A stretch of 61,374 nt of DNA from Deltaproteobacteria bacterium (GCA_011046135.1 DSBG01000114.1:1-61374), one strand, 5' to 3'. Shown: positions 38,311-47,624, numbered from the stretch's first letter. Translations and numbers: made by a program. Notes: a model not told the origin generated them from the letters alone.

Positions 38311-39060
38311 ATGAAGATTACAATTCTCGGATGCAGTGGTTCGGTCACACCAGGATACAACACCACCAGCATCCTCATCAACGGCCACACGCTCATCGAT
38401 GCCGGATCAGCAGCCTCGGTGCTGACGGAAAAGGCCCTTTCCGGGATACGGACCATTCTCCTAACTCACTCACATATCGATCATATCAAGGAACTCCCGT
38501 TTATCATCGATACCCTGTATTCTCTCGGGACAACAGGTACTACCATCTGGGGGAGTGAAAAGACGATCGAGGCTCTTAAAACGCACGTGTTCAATGGTCT
38601 CATCTGGCCGGACATGAAAGAGCTTGATGCAGAGGAAGGTTTTGTTCGTCTGAAGATACTTCCCTCTTCTGAGATCGTGATTGAAAACATCACGGTGCAG
38701 GCCGTCTCCGTGGACCATATTGCAGGATCCGTGGGATATATTCTCTCTGATAACGGAAACAAGGTTTTCTTCAGCGGTGATGCCGGTTATCAGCAATCCA
38801 TGTTCGAGCGGATAGGCCATCTGGGAGATGACCTCAAGGCTCTCTTCATCGAGGTGTCATTTCCCGACAGGATGCAACATATTGCCAAGGTGTCACGCCA
38901 TCTTACACCCGGATCGATCCGGCAAGGAATCAAGGGACGTGTTGGAACCTCAACACGGGTGATTGCGTATCACATAAAGCCAAAGCACCTCGAAGAAGTA
39001 ATTAGTGAATTATCCCCGGAGATAGAGTATATTGTCGGCGGGGAGGAATTTACCTTTTGA
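38311..39060 (+). CDS. MBL-fold metallohydrolase (RNase Z/class II cAMP phosphodiesterase-like)
   Basis: A 249-residue metallo-beta-lactamase fold hydrolase. It starts MKITILGCSGSVTPGYNTTSILI; the two-metal site is LTHSHIDHIKELPFI near residue 51 (HxHxDH), with SVDHIAGSVGY near 132, FFSGDAGY near 152 and IAYHIKP near 223. The early layout is closest to class II cyclic-nucleotide phosphodiesterases and RNase Z relatives, but the substrate is not certain. It precedes accD with a four-base overlap and thus sits in a lipid/folate/envelope gene group. Confidence 0.8.
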   Translation: MKITILGCSGSVTPGYNTTSILINGHTLIDAGSAASVLTEKALSGIRTILLTHSHIDHIKELPFIIDTLYSLGTTGTTIWGSEKTIEALKTHVFNGLIWPDMKELDAEEGFVRLKILPSSEIVIENITVQAVSVDHIAGSVGYILSDNGNKVFFSGDAGYQQSMFERIGHLGDDLKALFIEVSFPDRMQHIAKVSRHLTPGSIRQGIKGRVGTSTRVIAYHIKPKHLEEVISELSPEIEYIVGGEEFTF

Positions 39061-39803
39061 CGGAACTGCTGGACTTGGCGAAAAAGGATGGAAGGTGGTC
39101 CGAGTGCCCATCGTGCTCCGAAATCATCATTACCACGAAGCTGAAGGAAAATCTCTGGGTCTGCTCTCACTGTAATCATCATTTCCGCATCAATGCCAAG
39201 GAGCGGATAGCTCTCCTGTGTGATCAGGAAGGATTCATCGGACTGGACCTCACCGGTCAAACCGTGCATCAGGGCGGTGTGCCCCCGGAAGACTCCATCA
39301 GGGCCGGGGAGGCTACCATTGACGGACAGAAGTGTATTCTTGCCGTCATGGATTTTACCTTCAAGGGCGGTTCCATGGGAGTGTACCTCGGTAATGCCGT
39401 AGTTCGGGTTTTCCATTACGCACAGGAAATGAAGGTTCCCCTTGTGTTTTTCACTGCCTCGGGCGGGGTGAGGATTCAGGAGGGAATCTGGGGACTCCTC
39501 CAGATGATCAGAACGGTCCATGCACGAACTGCAACCGAGAAGATCCCGATGATTACCGTATTCACCGATCCGACCACGGGAGGAGTTAGTGCAAGCTTCG
39601 CTTCTCTTGCAGATATTCTCCTTGCAGAACCAGGAGCACGGATAGGATTTGCCGGCCCCAGGGTTATCGAGGCTACCACACAAGTAACCTTGCCGCCTGG
39701 TTTTCAGGAGGCGCGTACATTGCTTGCCCATGGATTTCTCGATCGTATTGTGAGCCGCCATGAGTTGCGTTCCACTCTGTCGTCTTTTCTGAGATGGTTC
39801 TAG
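39057..39803 (+). CDS. accD: Acetyl-CoA carboxylase carboxyltransferase beta subunit
   Basis: A 248-residue AccD with a TTG start overlapping the previous stop (TTGA) and GGAGG upstream. The N-terminal zinc ribbon is CPSC near residue 18 with CSHC near 37. The crotonase-like carboxyltransferase core has GGSMGVYLGNAVVR, FTASGGVRIQEGIW, DPTTGGVSASFASL and IGFAGPRVIEATT. It transfers the carboxyl group from biotin to acetyl-CoA to make malonyl-CoA for fatty acids. It is about 30-50 residues shorter than E. coli AccD, mainly at the N terminus. folC follows, as in many bacteria; accA is not in the window. Confidence 0.94.
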   Translation: MTELLDLAKKDGRWSECPSCSEIIITTKLKENLWVCSHCNHHFRINAKERIALLCDQEGFIGLDLTGQTVHQGGVPPEDSIRAGEATIDGQKCILAVMDFTFKGGSMGVYLGNAVVRVFHYAQEMKVPLVFFTASGGVRIQEGIWGLLQMIRTVHARTATEKIPMITVFTDPTTGGVSASFASLADILLAEPGARIGFAGPRVIEATTQVTLPPGFQEARTLLAHGFLDRIVSRHELRSTLSSFLRWF

Positions 39804-40948
39804 GTGATTTTGATCAGAATGCGTGGTCTTTTGGTCTTACGCGTGTCAGAAATGCCCTCGATCTCCTCGACCACCCGGAAAGAACCTACCGGCATGTGCT
39901 GGTCGGGGGAACGAACGGCAAAGGATCAACGTGCATCTATCTCGAACAGCTCCTGATCCGTGGCGGCATGAAGGTAGGCACGACAATTTCTCCGCACGTG
40001 TCTTTTTTTGAAGAGCGTTTCAGAATTCAGGGACATTTAACGGATCATGCTGAGCTGGAATCCATCCGGATAAGAATTGAACCAACACTATCCCACCTCG
40101 GGCTCACCTACTTCGAATGGTGTGTCGTCCTTGCAGTGGTGCTTTTCGCCGAGGCCAAGGTGGACATCGGGATTTTCGAAGTGGGGCTGGGCGGCAGGTA
40201 TGATGCTGCCAACACCCTCGATCCAGAGCTTTCTCTCATTACCGATATTTCACGCGATCATACCCAGTACCTCGGGACAACAATCGAGCAGATTTCACGG
40301 GAAAAGGTCGAAATCTCTCGATCTGGCAGACCGCTCATCACGACAGCCTCAGGAGAGGCTCTTCGCGTTATCAGAGATCACTGCCATCGAATAGGAGCCC
40401 ACCTCACGGAGATTGTCCGGCCCTATGAAGGACCCACAGGCATGAAGGGATCGCACCAGGGACGAAACGCTGCACTTGCCCTCAAGGCCATGGAACTTCT
40501 TGACGTTCGCCTCCCGGGGGATGATATTGTATCAGCGCTGAACAGTGCGTTTCTCCCGGGCCGACTTGAGTATATCGGTGATCACATAGTACTTGATGTG
40601 GCACATAATCCTTCCTCTATGGTAGTTCTTGTACAGCATCTCGAGGCAAAAGGCTTTTCCGGAGTTGGAGTGGTGGGCATCCTTGCTGACAAAGAATACG
40701 AGATTCTCGTAACCTTGTTGAAACAAGTCTGTTCCCATCTTTATATTGCACAGGTCGCTTCTGAACGATCCTGGGGGGGGCGTGAAATGGAGAAAATCAG
40801 AGACACGGGAGGGATCACCCGGTGTGAAAGTATACCGGATGCGTTTTCCCGGGCACTCGCCACAGGGGAAGACATCGTGGTAACCGGTTCATTCTTGACG
40901 ATAGGAGCGCTTCGACATTGCATTATATGTCACGCCTGTATATTCTGA
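39794..40948 (+). CDS. folC: Folylpolyglutamate synthase/dihydrofolate synthase
   Basis: A 384-residue Mur-ligase-type enzyme adding glutamate to folates or dihydropteroate. The P-loop is VGGTNGKGSTCIYLEQLL near residue 36, followed by SPHVSFFEERFRI, EVGLGGRYDAANTLDPELSLITDISRDH (in parts) near 123-150 and, in the C-terminal domain, FLPGRLEYIGDHIVLDVAHNPSS near 254-276. It overlaps accD by ten bases, the standard accD-folC pairing, and its end overlaps the lptD start. Confidence 0.94.
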   Translation: MVLGDFDQNAWSFGLTRVRNALDLLDHPERTYRHVLVGGTNGKGSTCIYLEQLLIRGGMKVGTTISPHVSFFEERFRIQGHLTDHAELESIRIRIEPTLSHLGLTYFEWCVVLAVVLFAEAKVDIGIFEVGLGGRYDAANTLDPELSLITDISRDHTQYLGTTIEQISREKVEISRSGRPLITTASGEALRVIRDHCHRIGAHLTEIVRPYEGPTGMKGSHQGRNAALALKAMELLDVRLPGDDIVSALNSAFLPGRLEYIGDHIVLDVAHNPSSMVVLVQHLEAKGFSGVGVVGILADKEYEILVTLLKQVCSHLYIAQVASERSWGGREMEKIRDTGGITRCESIPDAFSRALATGEDIVVTGSFLTIGALRHCIICHACIF

Positions 40949-43035
40949 TTCTTTCTGTCGTGTTTCCCGTGCATGCTCTGGCCGCAATTCTCACGGTTGA
41001 GGCTGATACGATTCAGAAGATCGGGGCACGGATAGAGGCAAGCGGAAATGTCATCATCAGCGGTGAAAACATCACGCTGAAAGCCGGAACTGTCATCTAT
41101 GACACCCATTCGGAGGATATCTGGGCAGTGGGTGACTGTCTTCTCTATGAGGAAACCGGCGAAGTCAGAGCATCCATGATCTACTACAACGTCAGGACCA
41201 AGGACTTCTCCCTGGAGAACGGAGAAGTCTTTATCTATGATGAGCCAGTGAAGATCACCGGGGAGATCATCACCCGCTCTGGTGAGGATTTTTATTCTGG
41301 GAAAAAGATCACCTACACCCCCTGCATCGACAGTCCACCGGCATGGTCGTTTTCTGCCCGAGATCTGGAAGTGCCTCTGGAGGGCTACGGTACGGGACGG
41401 GGCGTGTCCTTTCATGTGCGCACCATACCCATCATGTATGTGCCCTATATCCTGTTTCCTGCAAAGCTCAAGCGGCAGTCCGGCCTGCTCTTTCCAGAAA
41501 TGAGTCATTCCACGGACTACGGATACCGGTTCGGTGTTCCAGCCTATTTTGTCATCGGTCGTTCAGCTGATCTGACCCTGACCCCTACCTATCTGAGCGA
41601 GAGGGGACTTCTCACCTCTGCAGAATTCCGCTATCGCATGGATTACGAGCGTGAAGGCCAATTTTACGTAGAACATCTCAGAGATGAAAGGGGAGGGGAG
41701 GAGAGCCGTTATGGAATCATCGATGAGATACCGAAGCAGAGATGGTTCGCAAAGGCCGTTCATACGGGAGGATCACTGACCTGGGACGTCAACCTGGTAA
41801 GCAATGAGGATTACCTCCGGGACATCGGGCCTTTTTATGGAAAAAGCTCCGACTGGCGGAGCGTCACTCTCGACGGCGATGAAGACCTGGATGCCCTGAT
41901 TTCGAGGATGCAGTGGACAGAGACAGCCAGGGGCATTAGCCTGGGAATTTCCGCGAGGTGGACACAGGATCTCACGGTAGAGGGCGATGACAGAACCCTT
42001 CAGGAACTACCGAAGATCAGGGTGAGAATGAATCAGCGGCCGGTCCTGTCAACACCCTTCGCTGTGGCTGGAGAGGTCAGTTCCACCCGCGTATACTCGC
42101 TTGATTGGATTGAAGCCATCAAGGATGATGGGCATATAGAAGTCTCCCTGCCTGTAGCGATACATCCCTACGTCACCCTCAGGCCCTATGTGTCGGAACG
42201 CTACAGAGACACGCTGTTTACGAAGAAAGACGGGGAATATGAAAAGAACACCTATGCAGAAACCTGGCAGATACGGGGAGCTTCTCTGAACACCACGTTG
42301 TACAGTGCACGCTTTGGTGACATGTGGTATCACCAGATCATCCCTGAATCGAAGTGGATCTACCGGTCGCGCCACGGGGGTAATTACGATCCTGCTGGAA
42401 CGGACGATCTCTTCCCGGTTCTTTTCGCGGCGGATGAATGGGAAAAGCAGTACGACATGAACCTCAGCCTGGCGAACTATATCCGAGACCGTTCGGGAAA
42501 GTCTCTCATGGACCTGACCATCGGCAGAACGTACAGCTACCTCACCCGTGAATGGGATCTGTTTTCTGCCAGGGTTCGGTTTGCCCCGGTAGACTGGCTT
42601 TCTGTAACCCACACGAACAGGTTCGGGAGAGCGTCTCTGAGACCGTATGCAACTCATGAGCATGCCACGAAACTTACCCTGATGGATGAGCGGGGTGATG
42701 AACTTTTCTTCTCCGAAGAATACAACAGAGAGGATGTAAAAACAGCAACCGGTGGATTCAGGGTTTCATTACTAGGTGGATTTTCAGCCCGGTTTGTTAC
42801 CAAGTATGATTATCGGGTTCGCAGGTTTGACTACTCACGGCAGGGAGTTACCTATGATTCCCAGTGCTGGAGCATCGATTTTTCACGGGAAGTGAACGTG
42901 TCCAAAGATGATAAGCCCAGAGAGACAAAAGTGGGAATCACGGTGAGCCTGCTCGGCTTTGGGGACGTCATACAAACGAGCCAGAGCTTTGAAAAGGAAC
43001 GTAATGGAGCATCCAACCCGATCACAGGCCCTTGA
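40927..43035 (+). CDS. lptD: LPS assembly outer membrane protein
   Basis: A 702-residue protein when begun at ATG 40927. Residues 1-20 are a signal peptide (hydrophobic core, cleavage near HALAA). Residues 25-130 form an OstA/LptA-like jellyroll (ADTIQKIGARIEASGNVIISGENI, VIYDTHSEDIWAVGD). The rest is a beta-barrel that begins with IPIMYVPYILFPAKLKRQSGLLFPE, typical of LptD. With LptE it inserts lipopolysaccharide into the outer leaflet. A TTG at 40918 could add three residues. gmhA and manC nearby also serve LPS or polysaccharide. Confidence 0.9.
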   Translation: MSRLYILILSVVFPVHALAAILTVEADTIQKIGARIEASGNVIISGENITLKAGTVIYDTHSEDIWAVGDCLLYEETGEVRASMIYYNVRTKDFSLENGEVFIYDEPVKITGEIITRSGEDFYSGKKITYTPCIDSPPAWSFSARDLEVPLEGYGTGRGVSFHVRTIPIMYVPYILFPAKLKRQSGLLFPEMSHSTDYGYRFGVPAYFVIGRSADLTLTPTYLSERGLLTSAEFRYRMDYEREGQFYVEHLRDERGGEESRYGIIDEIPKQRWFAKAVHTGGSLTWDVNLVSNEDYLRDIGPFYGKSSDWRSVTLDGDEDLDALISRMQWTETARGISLGISARWTQDLTVEGDDRTLQELPKIRVRMNQRPVLSTPFAVAGEVSSTRVYSLDWIEAIKDDGHIEVSLPVAIHPYVTLRPYVSERYRDTLFTKKDGEYEKNTYAETWQIRGASLNTTLYSARFGDMWYHQIIPESKWIYRSRHGGNYDPAGTDDLFPVLFAADEWEKQYDMNLSLANYIRDRSGKSLMDLTIGRTYSYLTREWDLFSARVRFAPVDWLSVTHTNRFGRASLRPYATHEHATKLTLMDERGDELFFSEEYNREDVKTATGGFRVSLLGGFSARFVTKYDYRVRRFDYSRQGVTYDSQCWSIDFSREVNVSKDDKPRETKVGITVSLLGFGDVIQTSQSFEKERNGASNPITGP

Positions 43036-43561
43036 TCTGCTCCATGAATATCAGGTCCCACACCATATCATAGAGCACAGTATGGTGGTCAGGCGAGTCG
43101 CCACAGCCATTGCCTGCTCCATGGTTTTGCGCGGAGTGTCCCTTGATATCACCCTGGTGGATAGGGCTGCAATGCTCCATGACATCTGTAAGATGCATAC
43201 CGTTACCTCCGGTGGAGATCATGCCTTGCTTGGCCAGGAGCTCTTAAGCAGCATGGGATATTCCTTGCTCGGAGATGTCGTGGGTCAGCACGTTCACCTG
43301 AGGTCATTCGACCTCAGTGAAGCGATGGTGGTAAACTATGCTGACAAGCGTGTCATGCACGAAAAAATCGTTTCTGTTACCCGGAGATTTATCGATCTGA
43401 TGATTCGTTACGGAACGGACGATGCCAGGCGGGCCAGAATCATGGCCCAGCATCACAAGACACTCAAAATTCAGGATATCATCGCGGCCGCATCAGCCCT
43501 GGATCTCTCATCCCTGGAGATGCTACATCTGATACCGAGCGACAAGGCGTTCAATGGTTAA
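43004..43561 (+). CDS. HD-domain phosphohydrolase
   Basis: A 185-residue HD-domain protein from ATG 43004 behind AAAAGGAAC, inside the end of lptD. The metal ligands are visible as IIEHSMVVRRVA near residue 19, AAMLHDICKMH (the HD pair) near 51, HALLGQELL and VNYADKRVMHEKIVSVTRR near 108-126. It resembles the HDIG/YqeK-like small hydrolases acting on nucleotides or dinucleoside polyphosphates; the substrate is unknown. Its 3' end overlaps the opposite-strand receiver gene by about 39 bases. Confidence 0.8.
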   Translation: MEHPTRSQALDLLHEYQVPHHIIEHSMVVRRVATAIACSMVLRGVSLDITLVDRAAMLHDICKMHTVTSGGDHALLGQELLSSMGYSLLGDVVGQHVHLRSFDLSEAMVVNYADKRVMHEKIVSVTRRFIDLMIRYGTDDARRARIMAQHHKTLKIQDIIAAASALDLSSLEMLHLIPSDKAFNG

Positions 43562-44593
43562 AGTGGTTTCCTGGGGAAGCACTGCCTTGTTGAAAAGCAG
43601 GATGAGGATGTAGATCTTGAAGGGATAGATCAGAACCATCTTCCCCTGATTTATGAACGAGACCTTCTTCGGCATGGAATTTGTGATTCCTGCCAGAATA
43701 TCCGTGAGATTGAGAAAGAACCTGTTGAGATGGGACACGTCGATTTCTCCGGAGACATGCCCTCGCTGGAAGAGCGTTTCTCCCTCGGAGGTCATAATCA
43801 CGATACCCGTACAGTCATTCAGTGAGGAGATGTTCTTGACAAGCATGCGAGTAGATTCATCGATGGGAGCGATCTCTTTCTCGTCGATCTCTCCCCTCTC
43901 AAGGGCAAGGCTCATTTCATCGGCCTTCCGCATACCTTCGATCAGCAGGTATTCCCAATTTGAGGAAATCGTGATTCGTGGAGCCTTGATACCTCCGATA
44001 AACTTGAAGCTGCCCGTTGACCATGAGAGAATGGAAAACAGGGCTTCTTCTCCCTCCACGGCGCCCACTTCTGCGTGGGTTATCTGGCCATCCTCGAAAT
44101 AGATGCACCCGTTCCTCTGTCCTTTCGTAACGTAGAGAGCTGTTGTAATCTGGCTCAGACAATTCATCTGAATGAGATCCGGAAGCTGCAGTCCGGTAAT
44201 ACTGCCATTGAAGCCCCGTGCTTCGACTTCCTTCAAGCCCTTGAGAATAAGACTTCTCATCTGTTCAATCTCGAAGGGTTTCTCTATGTAGTAGAGAGAT
44301 CCCCTGGCGTGTGCCTTGGCCTTGATCTCGGAAGAACCGTAGGCGGTCATGATGATGACCTTGGTCGCGGGTCGTAGTTCCTTGATTTTCACCAGGAGAT
44401 CCAATCCACTGATTCCTGGGAGTCGAATGTCCAAGACAACGACATCGAAGATGGTGCTGTTCAAGAGAGAAAGGGCCGTCTCACCATCGTTGACTGTGGT
44501 GACCTCATAGGTTTCTCGGTCGTGAGAGAGTGACTTTGCCAGAGACCAGGTAAGGGTCTCTTCATCGTCTACGATGAGTACCTGTTTGGGCAT
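43523..44593 (-). CDS. Response regulator with PATAN (DUF4388) and roadblock-like domains
   Basis: A 356-residue protein of three parts. Residues 1-120 are a receiver domain (LIVDDEETLTWSL, the phospho-Asp in DVVVLDIRLPGISGLD, MTAYGS, the Lys in IEKPFE). Residues 127-225 are a DUF4388/PATAN domain (FNGSITGLQLPDLIQMN, GCIYFEDGQITHAEVG, EALFSILSWSTGSFKF). Residues 255-350 look like a roadblock/LC7 domain (DCTGIVIMTSEGETLFQRG). There is no DNA-binding or enzymatic output, so it should act by protein contact. It starts directly after the stop of the HAMP gene, preceded by GGAGGAG. Confidence 0.85.
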   Translation of the reverse strand: MPKQVLIVDDEETLTWSLAKSLSHDRETYEVTTVNDGETALSLLNSTIFDVVVLDIRLPGISGLDLLVKIKELRPATKVIIMTAYGSSEIKAKAHARGSLYYIEKPFEIEQMRSLILKGLKEVEARGFNGSITGLQLPDLIQMNCLSQITTALYVTKGQRNGCIYFEDGQITHAEVGAVEGEEALFSILSWSTGSFKFIGGIKAPRITISSNWEYLLIEGMRKADEMSLALERGEIDEKEIAPIDESTRMLVKNISSLNDCTGIVIMTSEGETLFQRGHVSGEIDVSHLNRFFLNLTDILAGITNSMPKKVSFINQGKMVLIYPFKIYILILLFNKAVLPQETTLTIERLVARYQM

Positions 44594-45343
44594 TTACGCT
44601 CCTCCCAGTCGTTCAAGGGCCATTCTCAGAGAAAGCTTCAGTCGGACAAAGGATGCGCCGAGTTGTTTCATTTCACGGGAGGACGCTTCGGGAAATTCAC
44701 GTTCAAAGTTACCGAGACTCAGCTCTTCCAGGGCTTCAAAGGATCGTGTGAGGGGAGAAGTGACGACACGAGAAACAAAAACCCCTGCTCCGAGGATAAC
44801 GAAGATCCCGGCAAGGAGATAGATCAAGAGAAAGCGCATCATGCTGTCGATATTCTGACTGATCTGTTGATCCTGCGTGGAGACCAGGTCCTTTTCCCAC
44901 ATCCCGGGTTTTACGGCTATAATATACGCGTCTTCATGTACCGGAGAGAAGACCAATAAGTAGTCCTTTGTGGCGATGGGTTTTGATCGACCGGCTTTCA
45001 ATGCGGCCATGATGGTGTGTGCCTGATCGAGGACCTCGGGAAGTTCGTACATATAGTGACCGACATGAGGGGTATGGGTTGAGGCGGAAATTTTAAGGTC
45101 ATCTGAGCTCACCACCATGATTTCTGCCCAAGAGCGGGGGAGATCCATTTCATTGATCTGTTCCGGGGAAAGAACGGAAAGGATCCAGGTGAGCACTTCC
45201 GTGTTCTGTTGAACGAGATGTTCAGTAAGCGGATTCAGATTGATGTTCCGCATCTGCTGAAGCTGCATGAATACAACGGCAAAAGATCCAGCAAGAATGA
45301 GGAGGGACGATAGACAAACGATGAGAAAGACTCTCAGCTTCAT
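44594..45343 (-). CDS. HAMP-domain membrane sensor without kinase
   Basis: A 249-residue protein from ATG 45343 (MKLRVFLIV). A membrane segment at residues 4-25, a periplasmic domain of about 140 residues, a second segment near 173-195 (LLIYLLAGIFVILGAGVFV) and then a HAMP-like helix pair (TSPLTRSFEALEELSLGNFE) ending in a short cytoplasmic tail. No histidine kinase, chemotaxis or cyclase domain follows. The periplasmic part includes LLVFSPVHEDAYIIAVKPG, a Cache/PAS-like strand pattern. It overlaps the DUF4388 gene by four bases and is followed directly by the receiver gene. Confidence 0.75.
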   Translation of the reverse strand: MKLRVFLIVCLSSLLILAGSFAVVFMQLQQMRNINLNPLTEHLVQQNTEVLTWILSVLSPEQINEMDLPRSWAEIMVVSSDDLKISASTHTPHVGHYMYELPEVLDQAHTIMAALKAGRSKPIATKDYLLVFSPVHEDAYIIAVKPGMWEKDLVSTQDQQISQNIDSMMRFLLIYLLAGIFVILGAGVFVSRVVTSPLTRSFEALEELSLGNFEREFPEASSREMKQLGASFVRLKLSLRMALERLGGA

Positions 45344-46164
45344 GAATGATCTCCGTCCGCTTTCAGCCAATCTGTCATGTCATCGAGAAATTTCAGGGAC
45401 ATTCGTTCATCAGGGATTCTGCTCGAGAGTGTTTCAATGAGGGAAGCCTTCTGTTCCATGGTATCGGAGAGCAGATCAATCCCCATTTCTCTGGAGATTT
45501 CCATGATAATCACCGGTGCGATAGGCCCGATTGCCTTTATCAGAGCCATTTTCAACGATTCAATGAAGGGAACGTCCGGGAGTATGACCGGCTGGAATCC
45601 TCTGTGTACTTCGGTCTGTACTGCCTCTTTGATGAGACCTAGCTTTACAAGCGTGTAGAAAATTCTCATGGTGTCGGATACGCCATAGCCGATAAGCTGT
45701 GCAATCTCGGCAATGGACTTCTTTGCGTCTACGTTTGCCAGGGCCTTCCATTGAAATGACTTGAGTTGAAGATCGCGCTCCCTGATATCAGGTTCAAGGG
45801 TATACACGATGCTGCTGGAAGGAATAAGTGTGGTTACCTTGTCCATCTGACGGATTCGGTTGGTGGTCTCGGCGAGGATTTCTTCCATGCCCATGTCAAT
45901 GGTAGTACCGTGGGGAACCTCATCCACATGAAACCTGTACTCACCGGAGGTCCAAACCGCCAGTTCATAAATGGCTTTTGTCCCGCTCAGTGATCCACAC
46001 TGGGCATGAATGACATGCCCCTCGTTAAAAAAAATATTTCCTGTTTCCGCCCCGTTGGTGAGGAACAGCCTGCCGGTTCGTTTGCCCAAGGAGAGAATTT
46101 TTATGATTTCCGGGCAGCGGGTATTCTCGAGATCTCCGCTGATATCCTGTTTCATGATGCTCAC
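45340..46164 (-). CDS. PATAN (DUF4388) domain protein
   Basis: A 274-residue cytoplasmic protein. Residues 6-100 are a DUF4388/PATAN domain (ISGDLENTRCPEIIKILSLG, GRLFLTNGAETGNIFFNEGHVIHAQCG, AIYELAVWTSGEYRFH). A middle winged-helix-like part (KALANVDAKKSIAEIAQLIGYG) and a C-terminal helical part of unknown type (LKMALIKAIGPIAPVIIMEISREMGID) follow; the latter resembles the C-terminal region of roadblock-linked signalling proteins. ATGA overlaps on both sides show tight coupling with the roadblock gene upstream and the HAMP gene downstream. Confidence 0.78.
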   Translation of the reverse strand: MSIMKQDISGDLENTRCPEIIKILSLGKRTGRLFLTNGAETGNIFFNEGHVIHAQCGSLSGTKAIYELAVWTSGEYRFHVDEVPHGTTIDMGMEEILAETTNRIRQMDKVTTLIPSSSIVYTLEPDIRERDLQLKSFQWKALANVDAKKSIAEIAQLIGYGVSDTMRIFYTLVKLGLIKEAVQTEVHRGFQPVILPDVPFIESLKMALIKAIGPIAPVIIMEISREMGIDLLSDTMEQKASLIETLSSRIPDERMSLKFLDDMTDWLKADGDHS

Positions 46165-46484
46165 GACTCCTTGTTCATGTCTGCGATGAGGAGTTTTCCT
46201 GTCATCCTGACAAACGCCTGATTAACCTGAGAGCTTGAAACAACGGTGAGCATTCTGTCTGTATTGGGGAACACGGTGAGCGTGAGGTCTTCAAGGAAGA
46301 TCTCCACAATATTGCCGGGACGCTGCTGGGTCAAGGCGAGAGCTGCGTACAGTTCCTGAAACTGTTCTTTTGCTCCGGCGAACGGATGTTTCGATGGGAG
46401 TTTAATCTGGACCCTCTTGTCCTGAGAAATCACGTATCCGTGCACACCAGGAATTTTGAGGAGATCTTTTATGGACTTCTTCAT
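46161..46484 (-). CDS. Small roadblock/LC7-like protein
   Basis: A 107-residue protein, first gene of the signalling operon. The start KDLLKIPGVHGYVISQDKRV and the later EIFLEDLTLTVFPNTDRMLTVVSS match the strand-helix layout of roadblock/LC7 proteins, which act as partners of small GTPases such as MglA. The similarity is weak and from pattern only. It overlaps the PATAN gene by four bases. No Ras-like GTPase gene is in the window. Confidence 0.6.
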   Translation of the reverse strand: MKKSIKDLLKIPGVHGYVISQDKRVQIKLPSKHPFAGAKEQFQELYAALALTQQRPGNIVEIFLEDLTLTVFPNTDRMLTVVSSSQVNQAFVRMTGKLLIADMNKES

Positions 46485-47016
46485 GTCACATGCCCTATCG
46501 GCAATAAAAAAATGTTTCTTTACGGATCGTTATCACTGTTGAACACCTCAAGCTTTTTCCCTCTAAACCGATACGTTTTCTAGAAAATTGAGTATAAAAA
46601 AAGGGTCAAAACAATGTTCTGGCGCATTCACTATTTCTTGTCAACACTGATGAGTTATTTTTCCTACGGGTGGTACGTGTTGTTCCAGAAGAATCATGAA
46701 AAAACCCGTGAATGTCGTCGTGATTATGGACGGAATTCCCGCAGCATAATCGAAAATCAATTCAAAACCTTTCAGAACATGGATGAATACAACAGGGACT
46801 TTCTCTGCATCATCCAGTCACACCGACGCTCTTTTCTCATCGATTATTCCCAGAAAGATGGTCATTTCAGGGTATAGAGAGCTTTAACAAGAGCTTCAAT
46901 CTCCCTGACTTGAAACCCCCTGACCAGTTCCATAACAGGAAACATTGAAATCCCTCTTGAGAAAAGGTTGTGACACGCCTATAGGTTACAGAACATCAGT
47001 ATTCCGGAGAGAAGAA
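46485..47016. other. AT-rich intergenic region between signalling operon and gmhA
   Basis: About 530 bases between divergent transcription units, clearly richer in AT than the neighbours. One plus-strand frame (46614-46877, 87 residues) has AAAGGG eight bases before its ATG but no recognisable content, so I do not call it a gene. A TTTTCTAGAAAA palindrome lies near 46570. Promoters for the minus-strand operon and gmhA should lie here. GGAGAGAAGAA before 47017 is the gmhA ribosome binding site. Confidence 0.45.
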
Positions 47017-47586
47017 ATGCAAGAGAGGATACACTCCATAATTGAAGAGTCTCTGGAACTCCACGGGACGCTGCACAGGTTGACGCCCGAGATTGTTGCA
47101 GCCGCACAGGTCCTGCTCGAGTCCCTTCGAAGAGGAAACAAGATCATGTTTGTCGGCAACGGCGGTTCTGCAGCCGATGCCCAGCACATCGCCGCAGAAC
47201 TCGTCAACAGATTTAGACTAGAACGGGAACCGCTGGCCGGTCTTGCTCTCACGACGGACAGTTCGGTTCTCACCTCGATCAGCAATGACTACTCCTTTGA
47301 TGCAATCTACGAAAAACAGATTAGGGCCCTGGGGAAGCAAGGCGATTCTCTCGTGGGAATTTCAACGAGCGGAAACTCTCCAAATATCATCAGGGCATTC
47401 GAGGCTGCTCGGGAGATGGGCATTTCCACTATAGCCATGACCGGCAACAAAGGAGATCTCGCCGAACTGGCTGATGTCGTTCTTGCTGTTCCATCCGTGA
47501 TCACTGCTCGTATCCAGGAGATGCATATTCTTCTGGGACACATTCTCTGTGAGGTGCTCGAGCAGGGGATGGTAGGATTGATTTGA
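47017..47586 (+). CDS. gmhA: Phosphoheptose isomerase (SIS domain)
   Basis: A 189-residue SIS protein from ATG 47017 (MQERIHSIIEESLELH). It converts sedoheptulose 7-phosphate to glycero-manno-heptose 7-phosphate for the LPS core. The signature MFVGNGGSAADAQHIAAELVNRF is near residue 46, LVGISTSGNSPNIIRAF near 111 and the catalytic Glu/His segment ARIQEMHILLGHILCE near 167. The DiaA replication factor is a close relative, but the active-site residues favour GmhA. The ssrA promoter overlaps its stop codon. Confidence 0.88.
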   Translation: MQERIHSIIEESLELHGTLHRLTPEIVAAAQVLLESLRRGNKIMFVGNGGSAADAQHIAAELVNRFRLEREPLAGLALTTDSSVLTSISNDYSFDAIYEKQIRALGKQGDSLVGISTSGNSPNIIRAFEAAREMGISTIAMTGNKGDLAELADVVLAVPSVITARIQEMHILLGHILCEVLEQGMVGLI

Positions 47587-47611
47587 CAAAACATCTTCAT
47601 GCAACTATGTA
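47583..47611 (+). promoter_or_regulatory. Promoter of ssrA
   Basis: TTGACA at 47583-47588 overlaps the gmhA stop codon; a 17-base spacer leads to TATGTA at 47606-47611 (TGTATA at 47608-47613 is an alternative). The mature tmRNA 5' end is 14 bases on. Confidence 0.7.
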
Positions 47612-47624
47612 TAGGAGTATCGTC

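Noticed and set aside
46614-46877. Plus-strand frame of 87 residues in AT-rich gap
   Set aside because: Possible ribosome binding site but no family pattern or codon signal; kept only as a note in the intergenic entry.
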